DNA of 64,000 nt from Burkholderiaceae bacterium 26 (GCA_000955795.1 JYOB01000003.1:248001-312000), one strand, 5' to 3'; numbered from the stretch's first letter, positions 26,127 to 36,335 are shown. Numbers and translations are program-made. Notes: a model not told the origin generated them from the sequence alone.

Positions 26127-27473
26127 ATGAACGGATTGCCGCTGAATCTCAACCATATCGCGCTGGGTCACATGATCGACGACATCGTCTCCGATCTGGG
26201 TGGGCCGCGCTTTATCTGGCAACTGGGCGTGCTGGTGCTGGTGCTCGTTGCCGCGTGGCTGATCGCGCGGCCGATTTCGCGGCGCTTGCATACGGCGCAT
26301 GCGAACGACACGTTCGCCCTGCGTTTTGCCTGGTCGAGCCTGGAGCGGGCGATGTTCCCGTTGATTGGCTGGCTGCTGGTGCTTGGTGCGCGCTATGCCC
26401 TGATCGGCACCATGCCGATCAGCGTGTTCCGCCTGGCTGCGGTACCGCTGTTTGGCTTGGCGATTCTTTATCTCGGCTTCTACGTGCTGCGCCGCGTGTT
26501 GTCGGCCAATGGCGAGCTGCACGGCATGCTTGTCGTCGCCGAGCGTGTGCTGACCACGCTGATGTGGATAGGCATGGTGCTCTACGTGCTGGGCGTGCTA
26601 GGCGATGTGGTGGATTACCTCGACGGCATTCGCTTTGCGCTTGGCGGCAAGCAGAAGGTGAGCCTCGCCGCCATGCTGATGGGCGTGGTGTGGATTCTCG
26701 TCACCGTGCTCGTGGCGATGTGGTTCGGCTCGTGGCTGGACAGCCGTATTACGCGTGCTTCAGCCATTGATGCCAACCTGAAGGTGGTGCTGTCGCGCGT
26801 GACCAAGGCAGCGCTGCTGCTGGTGTCGCTGCTGCTGAGCCTGTCGCTCGTGGGCATTGACCTGACGGTGCTGTCGGTGTTTGGCGGGGCGCTCGGCGTG
26901 GGCCTGGGCTTTGGCTTGCAGAAGATCGCCAGCAACTACGTCTCGGGCTTCATCATCCTGCTTGAGCGCTCGCTCAAGCTCGGCGATCAGATTACGGTCA
27001 GCACATACACCGGCATCGTCACGCAGATCCGCACGCGCTACACCGTGGTGCGCAACGGCGATGGCGATACGCTGGTGCCGAACGAACTGATGGTCGCGCA
27101 GGCTGTGCAGAACCACAACGAGCGCGGCACCGTGCGCGTGGCAGTGCGCGTGCAGGCATCGTATGCCGCCGACCCGGAAGCGGTGCTGGCGCTGTTGCTG
27201 CAATGCCCGGAGGGCATCTCGCGCATTCTGCCCGAGCCGGCGCCCGCCGCCTTCATGGCCCTGTTTGCGGACAGCGGCATCGAGTACGAACTTGGCGTGT
27301 GGATCGCGGATCCGCACAACGGCAAGCTGGGCGTCCAGTCCGATCTGAATCGCGCCATCTATCGCCGCTTCAAAGAGGCTGGCATCGACATTCCGTATCC
27401 GCAACGGGAAGTGCGTGTGCTCGGGCCGCTGGCTCTGCAGCAGGGCGCTTCGAGCACTTTGGGTGATTCGTAA
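26127..27473 (+). CDS. MscS-family mechanosensitive ion channel
   Basis: 448 aa. About five N-terminal helices, then the pore helix region LSVFGGALGVGLGFGLQKIA followed by SNYVSGFIILLERSLKLGD, the MscS signature with alternating Gly/Ala. After it comes the beta-domain (ITVSTYTGIVTQIRTRYTVV, DTLVPNELMVAQAVQNH) and a C-terminal alpha/beta vestibule. Longer than E. coli MscS (286 aa) because of extra N-terminal helices. Relieves turgor on osmotic downshift in known members. Follows the nuclease by 25 bases. Confidence 0.93.
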   Translation: MNGLPLNLNHIALGHMIDDIVSDLGGPRFIWQLGVLVLVLVAAWLIARPISRRLHTAHANDTFALRFAWSSLERAMFPLIGWLLVLGARYALIGTMPISVFRLAAVPLFGLAILYLGFYVLRRVLSANGELHGMLVVAERVLTTLMWIGMVLYVLGVLGDVVDYLDGIRFALGGKQKVSLAAMLMGVVWILVTVLVAMWFGSWLDSRITRASAIDANLKVVLSRVTKAALLLVSLLLSLSLVGIDLTVLSVFGGALGVGLGFGLQKIASNYVSGFIILLERSLKLGDQITVSTYTGIVTQIRTRYTVVRNGDGDTLVPNELMVAQAVQNHNERGTVRVAVRVQASYAADPEAVLALLLQCPEGISRILPEPAPAAFMALFADSGIEYELGVWIADPHNGKLGVQSDLNRAIYRRFKEAGIDIPYPQREVRVLGPLALQQGASSTLGDS

Positions 27474-27691
27474 GCCACATCCGGTGCCTCCCTGCAGGGC
27501 TAACACACCTGCGGGCGGAACGGTGCCCACTTGTCTGAGGTCAAATCAGCGGTTTTCCCCCATGGAATAGAGGGGGTATTCGGTTAAAATACCGAGTGCT
27601 CCCACAAAGGATCAGACGGGCCGTCGCAAAGGGCATAGCACTTGCGACAAAGCACCGCAAACACCTTGTATTGCGCTGGGGCGGAGGTCAT

Positions 27692-27748
27692 ATGGGTAGC
27701 AGCCACAAGCTCGCCGATGTGATGCGCAAGCCAGGTGCCAACACCTGA
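27692..27748 (+). CDS. possible 18-aa leader peptide
   Basis: ATG at 27692 follows GGAGGT with 4-base spacing. The product is MGSSHKLADVMRKPGANT, then TGA. No run of one codon that would suggest classical amino-acid attenuation. It lies about 130 bases before the desaturase start and 57 bases before a hairpin. Could be a translated leader or chance. Confidence 0.3.
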   Translation: MGSSHKLADVMRKPGANT

Positions 27749-27805
27749 ATCACCGCCGACACGACCCCATTGTCGTAACGCTGCGACAGCGGATGGCCTT
27801 AAGAG

Positions 27806-27844
27806 GCAGCACCGTCCGGATTGATTTGTCGGACCAAAGGCTGC
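27806..27844 (+). promoter_or_regulatory. hairpin just upstream of the desaturase ribosome site
   Basis: Outer stem GCAGC (27806-27810)/GCTGC (27840-27844), inner stem GTCCG (27814-27818)/CGGAC (27830-27834). It ends about 21 bases before the GGAG that serves the TTG start at 27877, and has no T-run, so it would act on translation rather than termination, if at all. Confidence 0.4.
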
Positions 27845-27876
27845 TTTGATCACCCGAGTTGACCACGGAGAACACT

Positions 27877-29067
27877 TTGATCGACTCCTTTCTGACTTTC
27901 CTCGCCAACGGCACCCTGAATTGGGCCTGGTGGCAGATCCTGATTTTCACGCTGGTGATGACGCACATCACGATCGCCTGCGTCACGATTTTTCTGCATC
28001 GTTGCCAAGCACACCGTGCGCTGGACGTGCATCCTATCGCCGGACACTTTTTCCGTTTCTGGCTGTGGCTGACAACCGGCATGGTCACCAAGGAATGGAC
28101 CGCCATTCACCGCAAGCACCACGCCAAGTGTGAAACCGAAGAGGATCCGCACAGCCCGCAGACCCGTGGCATCCGCAAGGTGCTGATGGAAGGTGCCGAG
28201 TTGTATCGCGCTGAGGCCAAGAACAAGGAAACGATCCAGAAGTTCGGCCACGGTACGCCGGACGATTGGGTTGAGAAGAACGTGTATTCGAAGTTCACGT
28301 GGCAGGGCGTCGGTTTGATGCTGATCCTGGACGTGCTGATGTTCGGCGCGCTGGGCCTGACGGTGTGGGCGGTGCAGATGCTGTGGATCCCGATCCACGC
28401 TGCCGGCATCATCAACGGTCTGGGCCACTTCTGGGGCTACCGCAACTTCGACTGCGAAGACGCTTCGACCAACGTGTCGCCGTGGGGCATCATCATCGGC
28501 GGCGAAGAGCTGCACAACAATCATCACACGTACGCTACGTCGGCTAAGTTTTCGGTCAAGTGGTACGAGTTCGACATCGGCTGGGGCTACATCCGCGCGC
28601 TCGAAATCGTCGGCTTGGCGAAGGTCAAGAAAGTGGCGCCAAAGGCACGTTTTGGCGACGTGAAGCCAGTCGACCAGAACACGCTGGAAGCCATCATCGC
28701 CAACCGCTACGACGTGATGGCACGCTACGCCAAGACTGTTAAGACGGCTTACCGCCAAGAGCTGGCCAAGCTGAAGGACTCGCGCGCTGTTGAGTACCGT
28801 GCGCTGAAGCCGGCCCGCAAGTGGTTCCACCGCGACGAAACCAAGCTGGGCGCGCCGCAGCGTGAGCAGCTCTCGCAAATCGTATCGGACCATTCGGCGT
28901 TGCACACCTTCGTTGAGATGCGCCGCGAGCTTGGCGCGCTGTGGGGGCGTTCGAACGCCACGCGCGAGCAACTGCTGCATCAACTGCAAGAGTGGTGCAA
29001 GCGCGCTGAGGAAAGCGGCATCCACGCGCTGCAGGAATTTGCCGTTCGCCTGCGCCGTTACGCCTGA
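27877..29067 (+). CDS. acyl-CoA desaturase-type fatty acid desaturase
   Basis: 396 aa membrane di-iron enzyme introducing a double bond into acyl chains. The three His boxes are present: HRCQAH, HRKHH and HNNHH. Helices flank the boxes (WWQILIFTLVMTHITIACVT; GVGLMLILDVLMFGALGLTV). The last 130 residues form a charged, probably cytoplasmic extension (ANRYDVMARYAKTVKTAYRQ onward). TTG 27877 is preferred because CGGAG lies 6 bases upstream; an in-frame TTG at 27859 has no site. The non-ATG start and structured leader suggest tuned expression. Confidence 0.88.
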   Translation: MIDSFLTFLANGTLNWAWWQILIFTLVMTHITIACVTIFLHRCQAHRALDVHPIAGHFFRFWLWLTTGMVTKEWTAIHRKHHAKCETEEDPHSPQTRGIRKVLMEGAELYRAEAKNKETIQKFGHGTPDDWVEKNVYSKFTWQGVGLMLILDVLMFGALGLTVWAVQMLWIPIHAAGIINGLGHFWGYRNFDCEDASTNVSPWGIIIGGEELHNNHHTYATSAKFSVKWYEFDIGWGYIRALEIVGLAKVKKVAPKARFGDVKPVDQNTLEAIIANRYDVMARYAKTVKTAYRQELAKLKDSRAVEYRALKPARKWFHRDETKLGAPQREQLSQIVSDHSALHTFVEMRRELGALWGRSNATREQLLHQLQEWCKRAEESGIHALQEFAVRLRRYA

Positions 29068-29086
29068 CTTTCTTGTTTCATAGGTG

Positions 29087-29116
29087 AAGCCCCGCTCCGC
29101 AGCGGGGCTTTTCTTT
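29087..29116 (+). terminator. terminator after the desaturase
   Basis: AAGCCCCGC, short loop, GCGGGGCTTTTCTTTT, 20 bases past the stop. Confidence 0.9.
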
Positions 29117-29255
29117 TGGGTAAACTGCCTCCATCTCATATTTTTAACGGGCCGCGACAATGTATCGCGGTGCCAGTCCTCCTCACACGCCGTCCGTTTC
29201 ATTGCCGCGCCAGCTTCTCGGCGCCTTAACAGCGCGAATGGACGCGGAGACCACC

Positions 29256-30404
29256 ATGGAAACCCACATCAAGACGGTTGAATTCGAGCGCCCGGATATG
29301 CTTTCCGACGCGCAATCCGGCGCCAGTTGCGTGGCCCACGCCTGGGCCAAGGTGCCGCCGGTGCTGTCGCGCGAGGAACGCGACGAACTGAAGGCTCGCA
29401 TCAAGCGTCTGCTCAAGGAACGTGAAGCCGTGCTGGTCGCGCACTACTACGTTGACGCTGACCTGCAGGACCTAGCCGAGGAGACCGGTGGCTGCGTGTC
29501 CGATTCGCTGGAGATGGCGCGCTTCGGCCGCGACCATTCGGCCAAGACACTGATCGTGGCGGGCGTGCGCTTCATGGGCGAGACTGCCAAGATCCTGAGC
29601 CCCGAAAAGACCGTGCTGATGCCGGATCTTGACGCGACCTGCTCGCTGGATCTGGGTTGCCCGCCGGATGAGTTCGCCGCCTTCTGCGATGCGCATCCGG
29701 ATCGCACAGTGGTCGTCTATGCCAATACCAGCGCCGCCGTGAAGGCGCGTGCCGATTGGATGGTGACGTCATCGATTGGGCTGAAGATCGTGCAGCACCT
29801 GCATGCGCAGGGAAAGAAGATTCTGTGGGCCCCCGATCGTCACCTCGGCAGCTACATCCAGAAACAGACCGGTGCCGACATGCTGATGTGGCAGGGCTCG
29901 TGCCTGGTGCACGACGAGTTCAAGGGCGTAGAGCTGGACCTGCTGCGCGCCGAGCACCCGAACGCCAAGATCCTTGTGCACCCGGAATCGCCTGAATCGG
30001 TGGTAGCGCAGGCCGATGTGGTCGGGTCGACTTCGCAGCTGATTGCAGCAGCGCAGTCGTTGCCGGCGCAGGAGTTCATCGTCGCGACCGACAACGGCAT
30101 CCTGCACAAGATGCGCATGGCGGCCCCGGGCAAGCGCTTCATCGAGGCGCCGACCGCCGGCAACGCCGCCACCTGCAAGAGCTGCGCGCATTGCCCATGG
30201 ATGGCGATGAATGCGCTGACCAATCTGGCCGAAGTGCTGGAAACCGGTCGCAACGAGATCCACGTCGATCCGGCCATCGGCAAGCAGGCCGTGGTCTGCA
30301 TCGATCGCATGCTGGATTTTGCCGCGCGGGAGAAAGCCATGGTTCGCCCGCAGGGTGAGCTGGCCGCCAACGCGCAACTCTTTCAAGGAATCGGCCCGGC
30401 ATGA
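29256..30404 (+). CDS. nadA: quinolinate synthase
   Basis: 382 aa. Condenses iminoaspartate and DHAP to quinolinate using a [4Fe-4S] cluster. Key parts: [68 protein letters not shown] and [12 protein letters not shown] near the C-terminus with the cluster cysteine. ATG 29256 has GGAG seven bases upstream; longer in-frame starts at 29238 and 29160 are less likely. The stop overlaps nadC (ATGA). Confidence 0.96.
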   Translation: METHIKTVEFERPDMLSDAQSGASCVAHAWAKVPPVLSREERDELKARIKRLLKEREAVLVAHYYVDADLQDLAEETGGCVSDSLEMARFGRDHSAKTLIVAGVRFMGETAKILSPEKTVLMPDLDATCSLDLGCPPDEFAAFCDAHPDRTVVVYANTSAAVKARADWMVTSSIGLKIVQHLHAQGKKILWAPDRHLGSYIQKQTGADMLMWQGSCLVHDEFKGVELDLLRAEHPNAKILVHPESPESVVAQADVVGSTSQLIAAAQSLPAQEFIVATDNGILHKMRMAAPGKRFIEAPTAGNAATCKSCAHCPWMAMNALTNLAEVLETGRNEIHVDPAIGKQAVVCIDRMLDFAAREKAMVRPQGELAANAQLFQGIGPA

Positions 30405-31300
30405 CGGCAACCCAGATGAACACGACGAGCTTTGCCACACCGGCTCAGGCAATTTTCGATAGCTTTGGCCCGGCACTGCGCGAGGCGCTGTCCGCCAACG
30501 TGTCTGCTGCCATTGCCGAGGACGTTGGCACGGGTGACCGCACCGGCTTGCTGATCCCCGCCGATCGCCATGCGCGTGCGCGGGTGATTGTGCGCGAGAC
30601 CGCCGTGCTGTGCGGCACGCCTTGGTTCGATGCGTGCATGCGCGCCGTTGATCCGACGCTGCGCGTTACTTGGTGCCAGCACGAAGGCGACCGCATGGCG
30701 CCCGATTCGGTGGTGTGCGAGATCGAAGGCCCGGCGCGATCGCTGCTGACGGCCGAACGGCCATCATTGAACTTCCTGCAATTGCTTTCCGGCGTCGCGA
30801 CGTCGACCTCGCGTTACGCCGCAGCCATCGACGGCACGCGCGCCCGCGTGCTCGATACGCGCAAGACGCTGCCGGGTTTGCGCCTGGCGCAGAAGTACGC
30901 CGTGCGTATCGGTGGTGGCGAGAATCAACGCTTGGCGTTGTATGACGGCATTCTGATCAAGGAAAACCACATCGCTGCGGCGGGTGGCGTGACGGCAGCC
31001 CTGCGTGCGGCGCAGGCACTGAACACCGGCGTGACGATCCAGATTGAGGTGGAAACGCTGACGCAGCTTGAAGAGGCGCTGGCGGCGGGCGCTACCTCAG
31101 TACTGCTCGACAATTTCGAGCCGCCCGCGATGCGCGAGGCTGTGCGCATGACGGCGGGCAGGGCGCTGCTGGAGGTGTCCGGGGGCGTGAACATCGAGAC
31201 GATCCGCGCGTTTGCCGAAACGGGCGTGGATCGTATCTCCGTCGGCGCGCTGACGAAGGACGTACGCGCGACCGACTTCTCTTTGCGGATCGTCGAATAA
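30401..31300 (+). CDS. nadC: nicotinate-nucleotide pyrophosphorylase (carboxylating)
   Basis: 299 aa. Converts quinolinate and PRPP to nicotinate mononucleotide. Seen: [80 protein letters not shown] and [20 protein letters not shown], the family phosphate-binding blocks. Starts inside the nadA stop. Ends 3 bases before the nadB stop, which comes from the opposite strand. Confidence 0.97.
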   Translation: MTATQMNTTSFATPAQAIFDSFGPALREALSANVSAAIAEDVGTGDRTGLLIPADRHARARVIVRETAVLCGTPWFDACMRAVDPTLRVTWCQHEGDRMAPDSVVCEIEGPARSLLTAERPSLNFLQLLSGVATSTSRYAAAIDGTRARVLDTRKTLPGLRLAQKYAVRIGGGENQRLALYDGILIKENHIAAAGGVTAALRAAQALNTGVTIQIEVETLTQLEEALAAGATSVLLDNFEPPAMREAVRMTAGRALLEVSGGVNIETIRAFAETGVDRISVGALTKDVRATDFSLRIVE

Positions 31301-31303
31301 GCC

Positions 31304-32905
31304 TTAGCGTTTCCGGGCGATTTGCCGATGGGTCGGCTGCATGACCGTCGGCAGCGCCTTGGGCAGCGTCTCGGGGTAGTCGCGCGAGAAATGCAGGCCA
31401 CGGCTCTCATGCCGTGACAGCGCACTGTCGACGATCAGCGAGGCGGCCTCGACGAGGTTGCGCAGCTCCAGCAGATCGTGGCTCACGCGGAAGTTGGCGT
31501 AGTACTCCGTAATTTCTTCGCGCAACAGGGCGATGCGGTGCTGCGCGCGTTCCAGCCGCTTGTTCGTGCGCACGATGCCGACGTAGTTCCACATCATGCG
31601 GCGCAGCTCATCCCAGTTGTGCGAGACGACGACTTCTTCATCGGCGTCGGTCACGCGGCTCTCATCCCACGCGGGAATCTGCACCGACGTTGGGTTCGAG
31701 GGTGGTTGCGCGAGGATGTCTTCCGCCGCGCCGCGCCCGATCACCATGCATTCCAGCAGCGAATTGCTTGCCAGCCGGTTGGCGCCGTGCAGGCCGGTGT
31801 AGGCTGTCTCGCCCACGGCGTACAGGCCGGCGATATCCGTGCGCCCGAGGTGATCCGTCACCACGCCGCCGCACGTGTAGTGCGCCGCCGGCACCACCGG
31901 AATCGGTTGGCGCGTGATGTCGATGCCCAGCTCCAGGCAGCGCGCCATGATGGTCGGGAAATGTTCCTTGAGGAACGCCGGGCTCTGGTGGCTGATGTCC
32001 AGATAGACGCAGTCCAGGCCACGCTTCTTCATCTCGAAGTCGATGGCGCGGGCGACGATATCGCGCGGAGCCAACTCGGCGCGCTCATCATGCGCCGGCA
32101 TGAAGCGTGTGCCGTCGGGCAGGATCAGCTTGCCGCCTTCACCGCGCACGGCTTCGGTAATCAGGAACGACTTTGCGAACGGGTGGTAGAGACACGTTGG
32201 GTGGAACTGGATGAACTCCATGTTCGCTACGCGGCAGCCTGCGCGCCAGGCCATGGCAATACCGTCGCCGCTGGCGGTGTCCGGATTCGTCGTATAGAGA
32301 TAGACCTTGCCTGCGCCGCCCGTGGCCATCACGGTTTGGCTCGCGGTAATCGTCTTGACGTGGCCCGATGCGATGTCGAGCGCATATAGGCCATGGCAGC
32401 GCATACCCGGCTGGCCCAGCTTCGCGTCGGTAATCAGGTCGATTGCGAAATGATCTTCCAGCAGCGTGATGTTCGGGTGATTGCGCACCTTCTCAACCAG
32501 CGTCGTGACCACGGCATGGCCGGTGGCATCGGCGGCGTGGATGATACGTCGATGGCGATGACCGCCCTCGCGTGTCAGGTGGAAGCCGAGTTCTGCCTGC
32601 TCGTCGCGCGTGAAAGGTACGCCATGGCCGATCAGCCATTCAATGGCCGAGCGCCCGTTTTCTACGATGTAGCGAGTGGCGGCTTCATCGCATAGTCCTG
32701 CCCCGGCGATGAGTGTGTCGTCGACGTGCTCGTCATGGCTGTCGCCTGAGTCGAGCACTGCGGCAATGCCGCCCTGCGCCCAATCGCTGGCGCCTTCCGG
32801 CAGGCTGCGTTTGCTGATGACAACCACGCGACGGTGATCGGCTAGGTGCAGGGCGACGGTCAGACCCGCCAAGCCGCTGCCAACAACGGCAACATCGAAA
32901 TTCAT
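31304..32905 (-). CDS. nadB: L-aspartate oxidase
   Basis: 533 aa FAD enzyme making iminoaspartate for NadA, the first step of de novo NAD synthesis. N-terminal dinucleotide motif [52 protein letters not shown] and [20 protein letters not shown] followed by SNSLLE are typical of the succinate dehydrogenase/fumarate reductase flavoprotein group. ATG 32905 matches the family; an upstream in-frame ATG would add 36 residues before the FAD motif. Convergent with nadA-nadC. Confidence 0.96.
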   Translation of the reverse strand: MNFDVAVVGSGLAGLTVALHLADHRRVVVISKRSLPEGASDWAQGGIAAVLDSGDSHDEHVDDTLIAGAGLCDEAATRYIVENGRSAIEWLIGHGVPFTRDEQAELGFHLTREGGHRHRRIIHAADATGHAVVTTLVEKVRNHPNITLLEDHFAIDLITDAKLGQPGMRCHGLYALDIASGHVKTITASQTVMATGGAGKVYLYTTNPDTASGDGIAMAWRAGCRVANMEFIQFHPTCLYHPFAKSFLITEAVRGEGGKLILPDGTRFMPAHDERAELAPRDIVARAIDFEMKKRGLDCVYLDISHQSPAFLKEHFPTIMARCLELGIDITRQPIPVVPAAHYTCGGVVTDHLGRTDIAGLYAVGETAYTGLHGANRLASNSLLECMVIGRGAAEDILAQPPSNPTSVQIPAWDESRVTDADEEVVVSHNWDELRRMMWNYVGIVRTNKRLERAQHRIALLREEITEYYANFRVSHDLLELRNLVEAASLIVDSALSRHESRGLHFSRDYPETLPKALPTVMQPTHRQIARKR

Positions 32906-33011
32906 GGAAGACGCGGGACGCGGTGCAGACGCGGCCGGTGGGTAACACAGCCGCGTGTCAATCGGAAAGAAGAGCAGTGTACACCCCAGCATGCGCCAAA
33001 CAGCAGGCAAC

Positions 33012-33038
33012 AAAAAACCCGCCTGAGAGCGGGTTTTT
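33012..33038. terminator. terminator after rpmB-rpmG
   Basis: AAAAAACCCGC, 6-base loop, GCGGGTTTTT. It stands 46 bases past the rpmG stop on the minus strand and has T-runs both ways. Confidence 0.88.
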
Positions 33039-33083
33039 GCTGTCGGTCATGCCGACGGAAACAAGATGCGCAATCCGCGAGGA

Positions 33084-33254
33084 TTACTTGATCTTGGTTT
33101 CCTTGTAAGCGACGTGCTTGCGGGCGACGGGATCGAACTTCATGATCTCCATCTTTTCCGGCTTGGTGCGCTTGTTCTTGGTGGTCGTGTAGAAATGACC
33201 CGTACCTGCGGTCGATTCCAGCTTGATCTTGTCGCGTCCGCCTTTGCTGGCCAT
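33084..33254 (-). CDS. rpmG: 50S ribosomal protein L33
   Basis: 56 aa. Reads [20 protein letters not shown], then [20 protein letters not shown] and [16 protein letters not shown]. It lacks the CxxC pairs of the zinc-binding form, so it is the zinc-free (C-) type. The ATG follows a GGAG ribosome site and lies 13 bases after the rpmB stop; the pair is a standard ribosomal operon. Confidence 0.97.
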   Translation of the reverse strand: MASKGGRDKIKLESTAGTGHFYTTTKNKRTKPEKMEIMKFDPVARKHVAYKETKIK

Positions 33255-33267
33255 GTTTAACTCCTAA

Positions 33268-33501
33268 TTAGACTTCGCCGCGTGCGCGCAGGTCCACGAG
33301 CACTTCGTCGATGCCTTTTTTATCGATCAGGCGCAGACCAGCGTTCGAGACGCGCAGGCTGACCCAGCGGTTTTCGGATTCGACCCAGAAGCGGCGATTC
33401 TGCAGGTTCGGCAGAAAACGGCGCTTGGTCTTGTTGTTTGCGTGGGAAACGTTATTGCCGACCATCGGCGCTTTCCCGGTCACTTGACAGACGCGTGCCA
33501 T
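33268..33501 (-). CDS. rpmB: 50S ribosomal protein L28
   Basis: 77 aa. Very close to E. coli L28: [60 protein letters not shown]. Only one of the possible zinc cysteines is present, so it is the zinc-free type. First gene of rpmB-rpmG. Confidence 0.98.
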   Translation of the reverse strand: MARVCQVTGKAPMVGNNVSHANNKTKRRFLPNLQNRRFWVESENRWVSLRVSNAGLRLIDKKGIDEVLVDLRARGEV

Positions 33502-33680
33502 GGAGCACTCCTAACTAAATTCGTTGGCTACAGTTTGCGACCGGGCGCTGGGACCAATCCAAGCGCAGCGCCACTGTAGAGGTGGGACTTCAGCGAAACG
33601 CGGATTATACACACAAAAGCGCTGACAAATCAACGAGATCGACGGATTGCTGTTGGGCACCGTGCGATGCGGCATCCGCA

Positions 33681-34355
33681 CTACATTTTGCCGTGTTCGA
33701 GGAAGCCGTAGACGTGGCTGCGGCCAACGATCATGTGATCCAGGACGATCACGTCGAGCATGGCCAGCGCGCGGCACAACTCGCGGGTCAGGGTGATGTC
33801 GGATTCGCTGGGCTCCGTGTTGCCGGTGGGGTGGTTGTGGGCCAGGATTACCGCGGCCGCATTGTGATGTAGCGCGCGCTTGGCAATCTCGCGCGGATAG
33901 ACGCGGGCTTCCGTTAGTGTGCCGCGGAAGAGTTCTTCCCAGGCAATGAGCCGGTGTCGCACATCTAGAAAGAAGCAGGCAAACACCTCATGCGGGCGGT
34001 GGCCGAGTGTCAGGCGCAAGAAATCTTTCACGCTTTGTGGAGAGTCAAAGGTCTTGCCCTGGGTGAAGTCCTCTTTTAGTGCACGCCGCGCGACTTCCAG
34101 CAGCGCGTGCAGTTGTGCGTATTTTGCGGGGCCCATTCCGTTGATCGACGAGAACTCTTGTTGTGACGCATGGCACAGCCGTGCGAGCGATCCAAAGTGC
34201 GTGAGCAGTTCGCGGGCGAGGTCGACAGCGCTTTTGCCTGGCATGCCCACGCGCAGGAAGATGGCTAGCAATTCCGCGTCGGAGAGCGCGGCGGGGCCGT
34301 GAGCGAGCAGTTTTTCACGCGGCCGCTCGTGGGCGGGCCAGTCGACGATTGCCAT
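33681..34355 (-). CDS. radC: RadC-family JAB/MPN-domain protein
   Basis: 224 aa. N-terminal helix-hairpin-helix-like part (SDAELLAIFLRVGMPGKSAV, INGMGPAKYAQLHALLEVAR) and C-terminal metalloprotease-like JAMM domain with the motif AHNHPTGNTEPSESD (HxH...D) and an upstream Glu. Named for a suspected repair role that has been withdrawn; the true function is unknown. It lies divergent from the FKBP gene and 180 bases upstream of rpmB, often seen as radC-rpmB-rpmG. Confidence 0.95.
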   Translation of the reverse strand: MAIVDWPAHERPREKLLAHGPAALSDAELLAIFLRVGMPGKSAVDLARELLTHFGSLARLCHASQQEFSSINGMGPAKYAQLHALLEVARRALKEDFTQGKTFDSPQSVKDFLRLTLGHRPHEVFACFFLDVRHRLIAWEELFRGTLTEARVYPREIAKRALHHNAAAVILAHNHPTGNTEPSESDITLTRELCRALAMLDVIVLDHMIVGRSHVYGFLEHGKM

Positions 34356-34474
34356 AGGGTAGGGATGAGCAGAGGAAAGGCCCTGCCAGCGAGAGTGCGG
34401 TGGGCTTCGCGCCTGCGGCCGCGGGGAGGGCTGACGTACAATAACGGGTTACTTTTTGGTCAAGCAGGTTAAGC

Positions 34475-34963
34475 GTGCAAAATTTGGTGAACGAGGCGTC
34501 CGGGGCGGCGCCGAGCAACGCAGGCAAGGTGGTTGGCCCGGATTCCTTTCTGACGCTGCACTACCGCATCGCGCTGGAAAACGATACGGACATCGTCACC
34601 ACTTTCGACGACAAGCCAGCCACGCTGTTGCTGGGGCAAGGCCAGATGGCGCCGACGCTGGAACAGGCGCTGCTCGGTATGCGCGAGGGCGAGCGCACGA
34701 CGTTCCGCCTGGCGCCTGAGCACGCGTTCGGCCCACGCAATCCGGAACTGCTGCAGCGCGTGTCGCTGGCCACGCTTCGCGAAAACTCTTCGTTTGAAGA
34801 GGATTACCAGCCGGGCGACCTGGTGGAGTTCAATGCGCCGAGCGGCGGTAAATATGCCGGTGTGCTCAAGGAAGTCGGCGAGACCTCCGCGCTGTTCGAC
34901 TTTAACCACCCGCTGGCTGGCCAGACGATCGTGTTTGAAGTCCAGTTGATCGGCATTCTCTGA
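34475..34963 (+). CDS. fkpB: FKBP-type peptidyl-prolyl isomerase (SlpA/FkpB-like)
   Basis: 162 aa. Cytoplasmic proline isomerase and chaperone; no signal peptide. Core [60 protein letters not shown] resembles SlpA. An inserted flap segment ([20 protein letters not shown]) follows. GTG 34475 is chosen; GTG 34487 also in frame. It ends 5 bases before ispH, the conserved fkpB-ispH pair. Confidence 0.9.
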   Translation: MQNLVNEASGAAPSNAGKVVGPDSFLTLHYRIALENDTDIVTTFDDKPATLLLGQGQMAPTLEQALLGMREGERTTFRLAPEHAFGPRNPELLQRVSLATLRENSSFEEDYQPGDLVEFNAPSGGKYAGVLKEVGETSALFDFNHPLAGQTIVFEVQLIGIL

Positions 34964-34968
34964 TTGAT

Positions 34969-35952
34969 ATGAGCAACGCTGTGAACGCCCCGCTCGATTC
35001 CATTGATCCTGTCACCCAGGCCGACGCCGAAGTCTTGCTGGCGCAGCCGCGCGGCTTCTGCGCTGGCGTGGATCGCGCCATCGAGATCGTCGAGCGCGCG
35101 CTGGAGCTGTTTGGCGCGCCTATCTACGTGCGTCACGAGATCGTGCACAACGCCTATGTCGTTGGCGATCTGCGCAACAAGGGCGCGGTGTTCGTGCAGG
35201 AACTCGACGATGTGCCCGTGGGCGGCACGGTCATCTTCAGCGCGCATGGTGTGTCGCGTGCGGTGCGCGAGGCGGCGGAGGCGCGCGGCCTGCGCGTGTT
35301 CGACGCGACCTGCCCGCTGGTGACCAAGGTGCACGTGGAAGTCTCGAAGATGCGTGCGCAGGGTTTCGAGATCATCATGATTGGGCACAAGGGCCATCCC
35401 GAGGTGGAAGGCACCATGGGCCAGGCCAACGACGGCATGCTGCTGGTCGAGTCCGTCGACGATGTTGAGCATCTCGCGGTGAAAGACCCGACGCGCCTAG
35501 CTTACGTGACGCAGACCACGTTGTCGGTGGACGAGACCCAGGAGATCGTGGCCGCCATCAAGGCACGCTTTCCGGCCGTGCACGAGCCGAAGAAGCAGGA
35601 CATCTGCTACGCGACGCAGAATCGCCAGGACGCTGTGAAGTTCATGGCGCCGCAAGTGGAGGTGGTGATCGTGGTCGGTAGCCCGAACAGCTCGAACTCG
35701 AATCGTCTGCGTGAGCTGGCCGAGAAGCTTGGCGTGCCTGCCTATATGGTGGATACGCCGGAACAGGTGCGGCCCGAATGGGTGGCCGGCAAGCGCCGCG
35801 TGGGGCTGACAGCGGGTGCTTCGGCGCCCGAAGAGCTGGCGCAGTCGATCGTCGACCGCCTCAAGGCGCTGGGCGCGCGCACAGTGCGTCCGCTCGACGG
35901 TATCCAGGAAAACATGTCTTTCCCCCTTCCGAGGGGTCTTCAAATCAATTGA
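34969..35952 (+). CDS. ispH: 4-hydroxy-3-methylbut-2-enyl diphosphate reductase
   Basis: 327 aa. Final enzyme of the MEP isoprenoid pathway, [4Fe-4S]. The three cluster cysteines occur in [32 protein letters not shown] and [26 protein letters not shown] binds the diphosphate. An N-terminal extension of about 20 residues precedes [11 protein letters not shown]. Co-transcribed with fkpB. Confidence 0.97.
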   Translation: MSNAVNAPLDSIDPVTQADAEVLLAQPRGFCAGVDRAIEIVERALELFGAPIYVRHEIVHNAYVVGDLRNKGAVFVQELDDVPVGGTVIFSAHGVSRAVREAAEARGLRVFDATCPLVTKVHVEVSKMRAQGFEIIMIGHKGHPEVEGTMGQANDGMLLVESVDDVEHLAVKDPTRLAYVTQTTLSVDETQEIVAAIKARFPAVHEPKKQDICYATQNRQDAVKFMAPQVEVVIVVGSPNSSNSNRLRELAEKLGVPAYMVDTPEQVRPEWVAGKRRVGLTAGASAPEELAQSIVDRLKALGARTVRPLDGIQENMSFPLPRGLQIN

Positions 35953-36035
35953 ATGCCTTTATGTAAATACACACTTAAAAGCGCACAAAAACTGTGCGCC
36001 CTAATGCGGTGCATAAAGCGCTTTTGAGGAATCAG

Positions 36036-36069
36036 CGGCCACTTCTTCCCGGAGTGGCCGTTTTGTTTT
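36036..36069 (+). terminator. terminator downstream of ispH
   Basis: CGGCCACT, 9-base loop, AGTGGCCG, then TTTTGTTTT. It lies 84 bases past the ispH stop, beyond another nested dyad. Confidence 0.88.
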
Positions 36070-36286
36070 GTGCGTTGCAAAACCTCTTCAATACCGGCGA
36101 AGCCTTGATTTACCGTGGCAATCGTCCGCCAAGCCGCATGAATACGGGGTTTCCCCTAGTCTGGCACGCTTCTTGATATGGCTATCCGCCGTTCGCGAAT
36201 GCCTGCGCGAAATGACGCCTGTTTGGGCATTGGGGAAAGCCCGTAAAGCGGCGTAGTTACTGCAAAAATCGTTGTTGCGACGCGTA

Positions 36287-36314
36287 TTGCATCCGCAATA
36301 AAAGGGGATACAAT
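36287..36314 (+). promoter_or_regulatory. sigma70-like promoter of livK
   Basis: TTGCAT (36287-36292), 16-base spacer, TACAAT (36309-36314). Predicted start is about 36321, giving an 85-base leader before the livK ATG, with GGAG eight bases or so upstream of it. Confidence 0.6.
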
Positions 36315-36320
36315 TCGCGC

Positions 36321-36335
36321 GTTTCAAATTGAAAC
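36321..36335. promoter_or_regulatory. 15-bp palindrome at the predicted livK transcription start
   Basis: GTTTCAA-A-TTGAAAC, perfect 7-bp arms. Its position over +1 suits a repressor site. The cognate regulator is not evident; the AT-rich dyad does not spell a motif I can name with confidence. Confidence 0.45.

Larger units (their letters stand above)
27474..27876. other. 400-bp leader region upstream of the desaturase
   Basis: Holds dyads CCCCC/GGGGG (27557-27561 and 27572-27576) and GGTATT/AATACC (27575-27580 and 27588-27593), an 18-codon ORF with a strong ribosome site (27692-27748), and a two-part hairpin (27806-27844) just before the desaturase ribosome site. The arrangement looks like a regulated leader. 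Confidence 0.5.
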
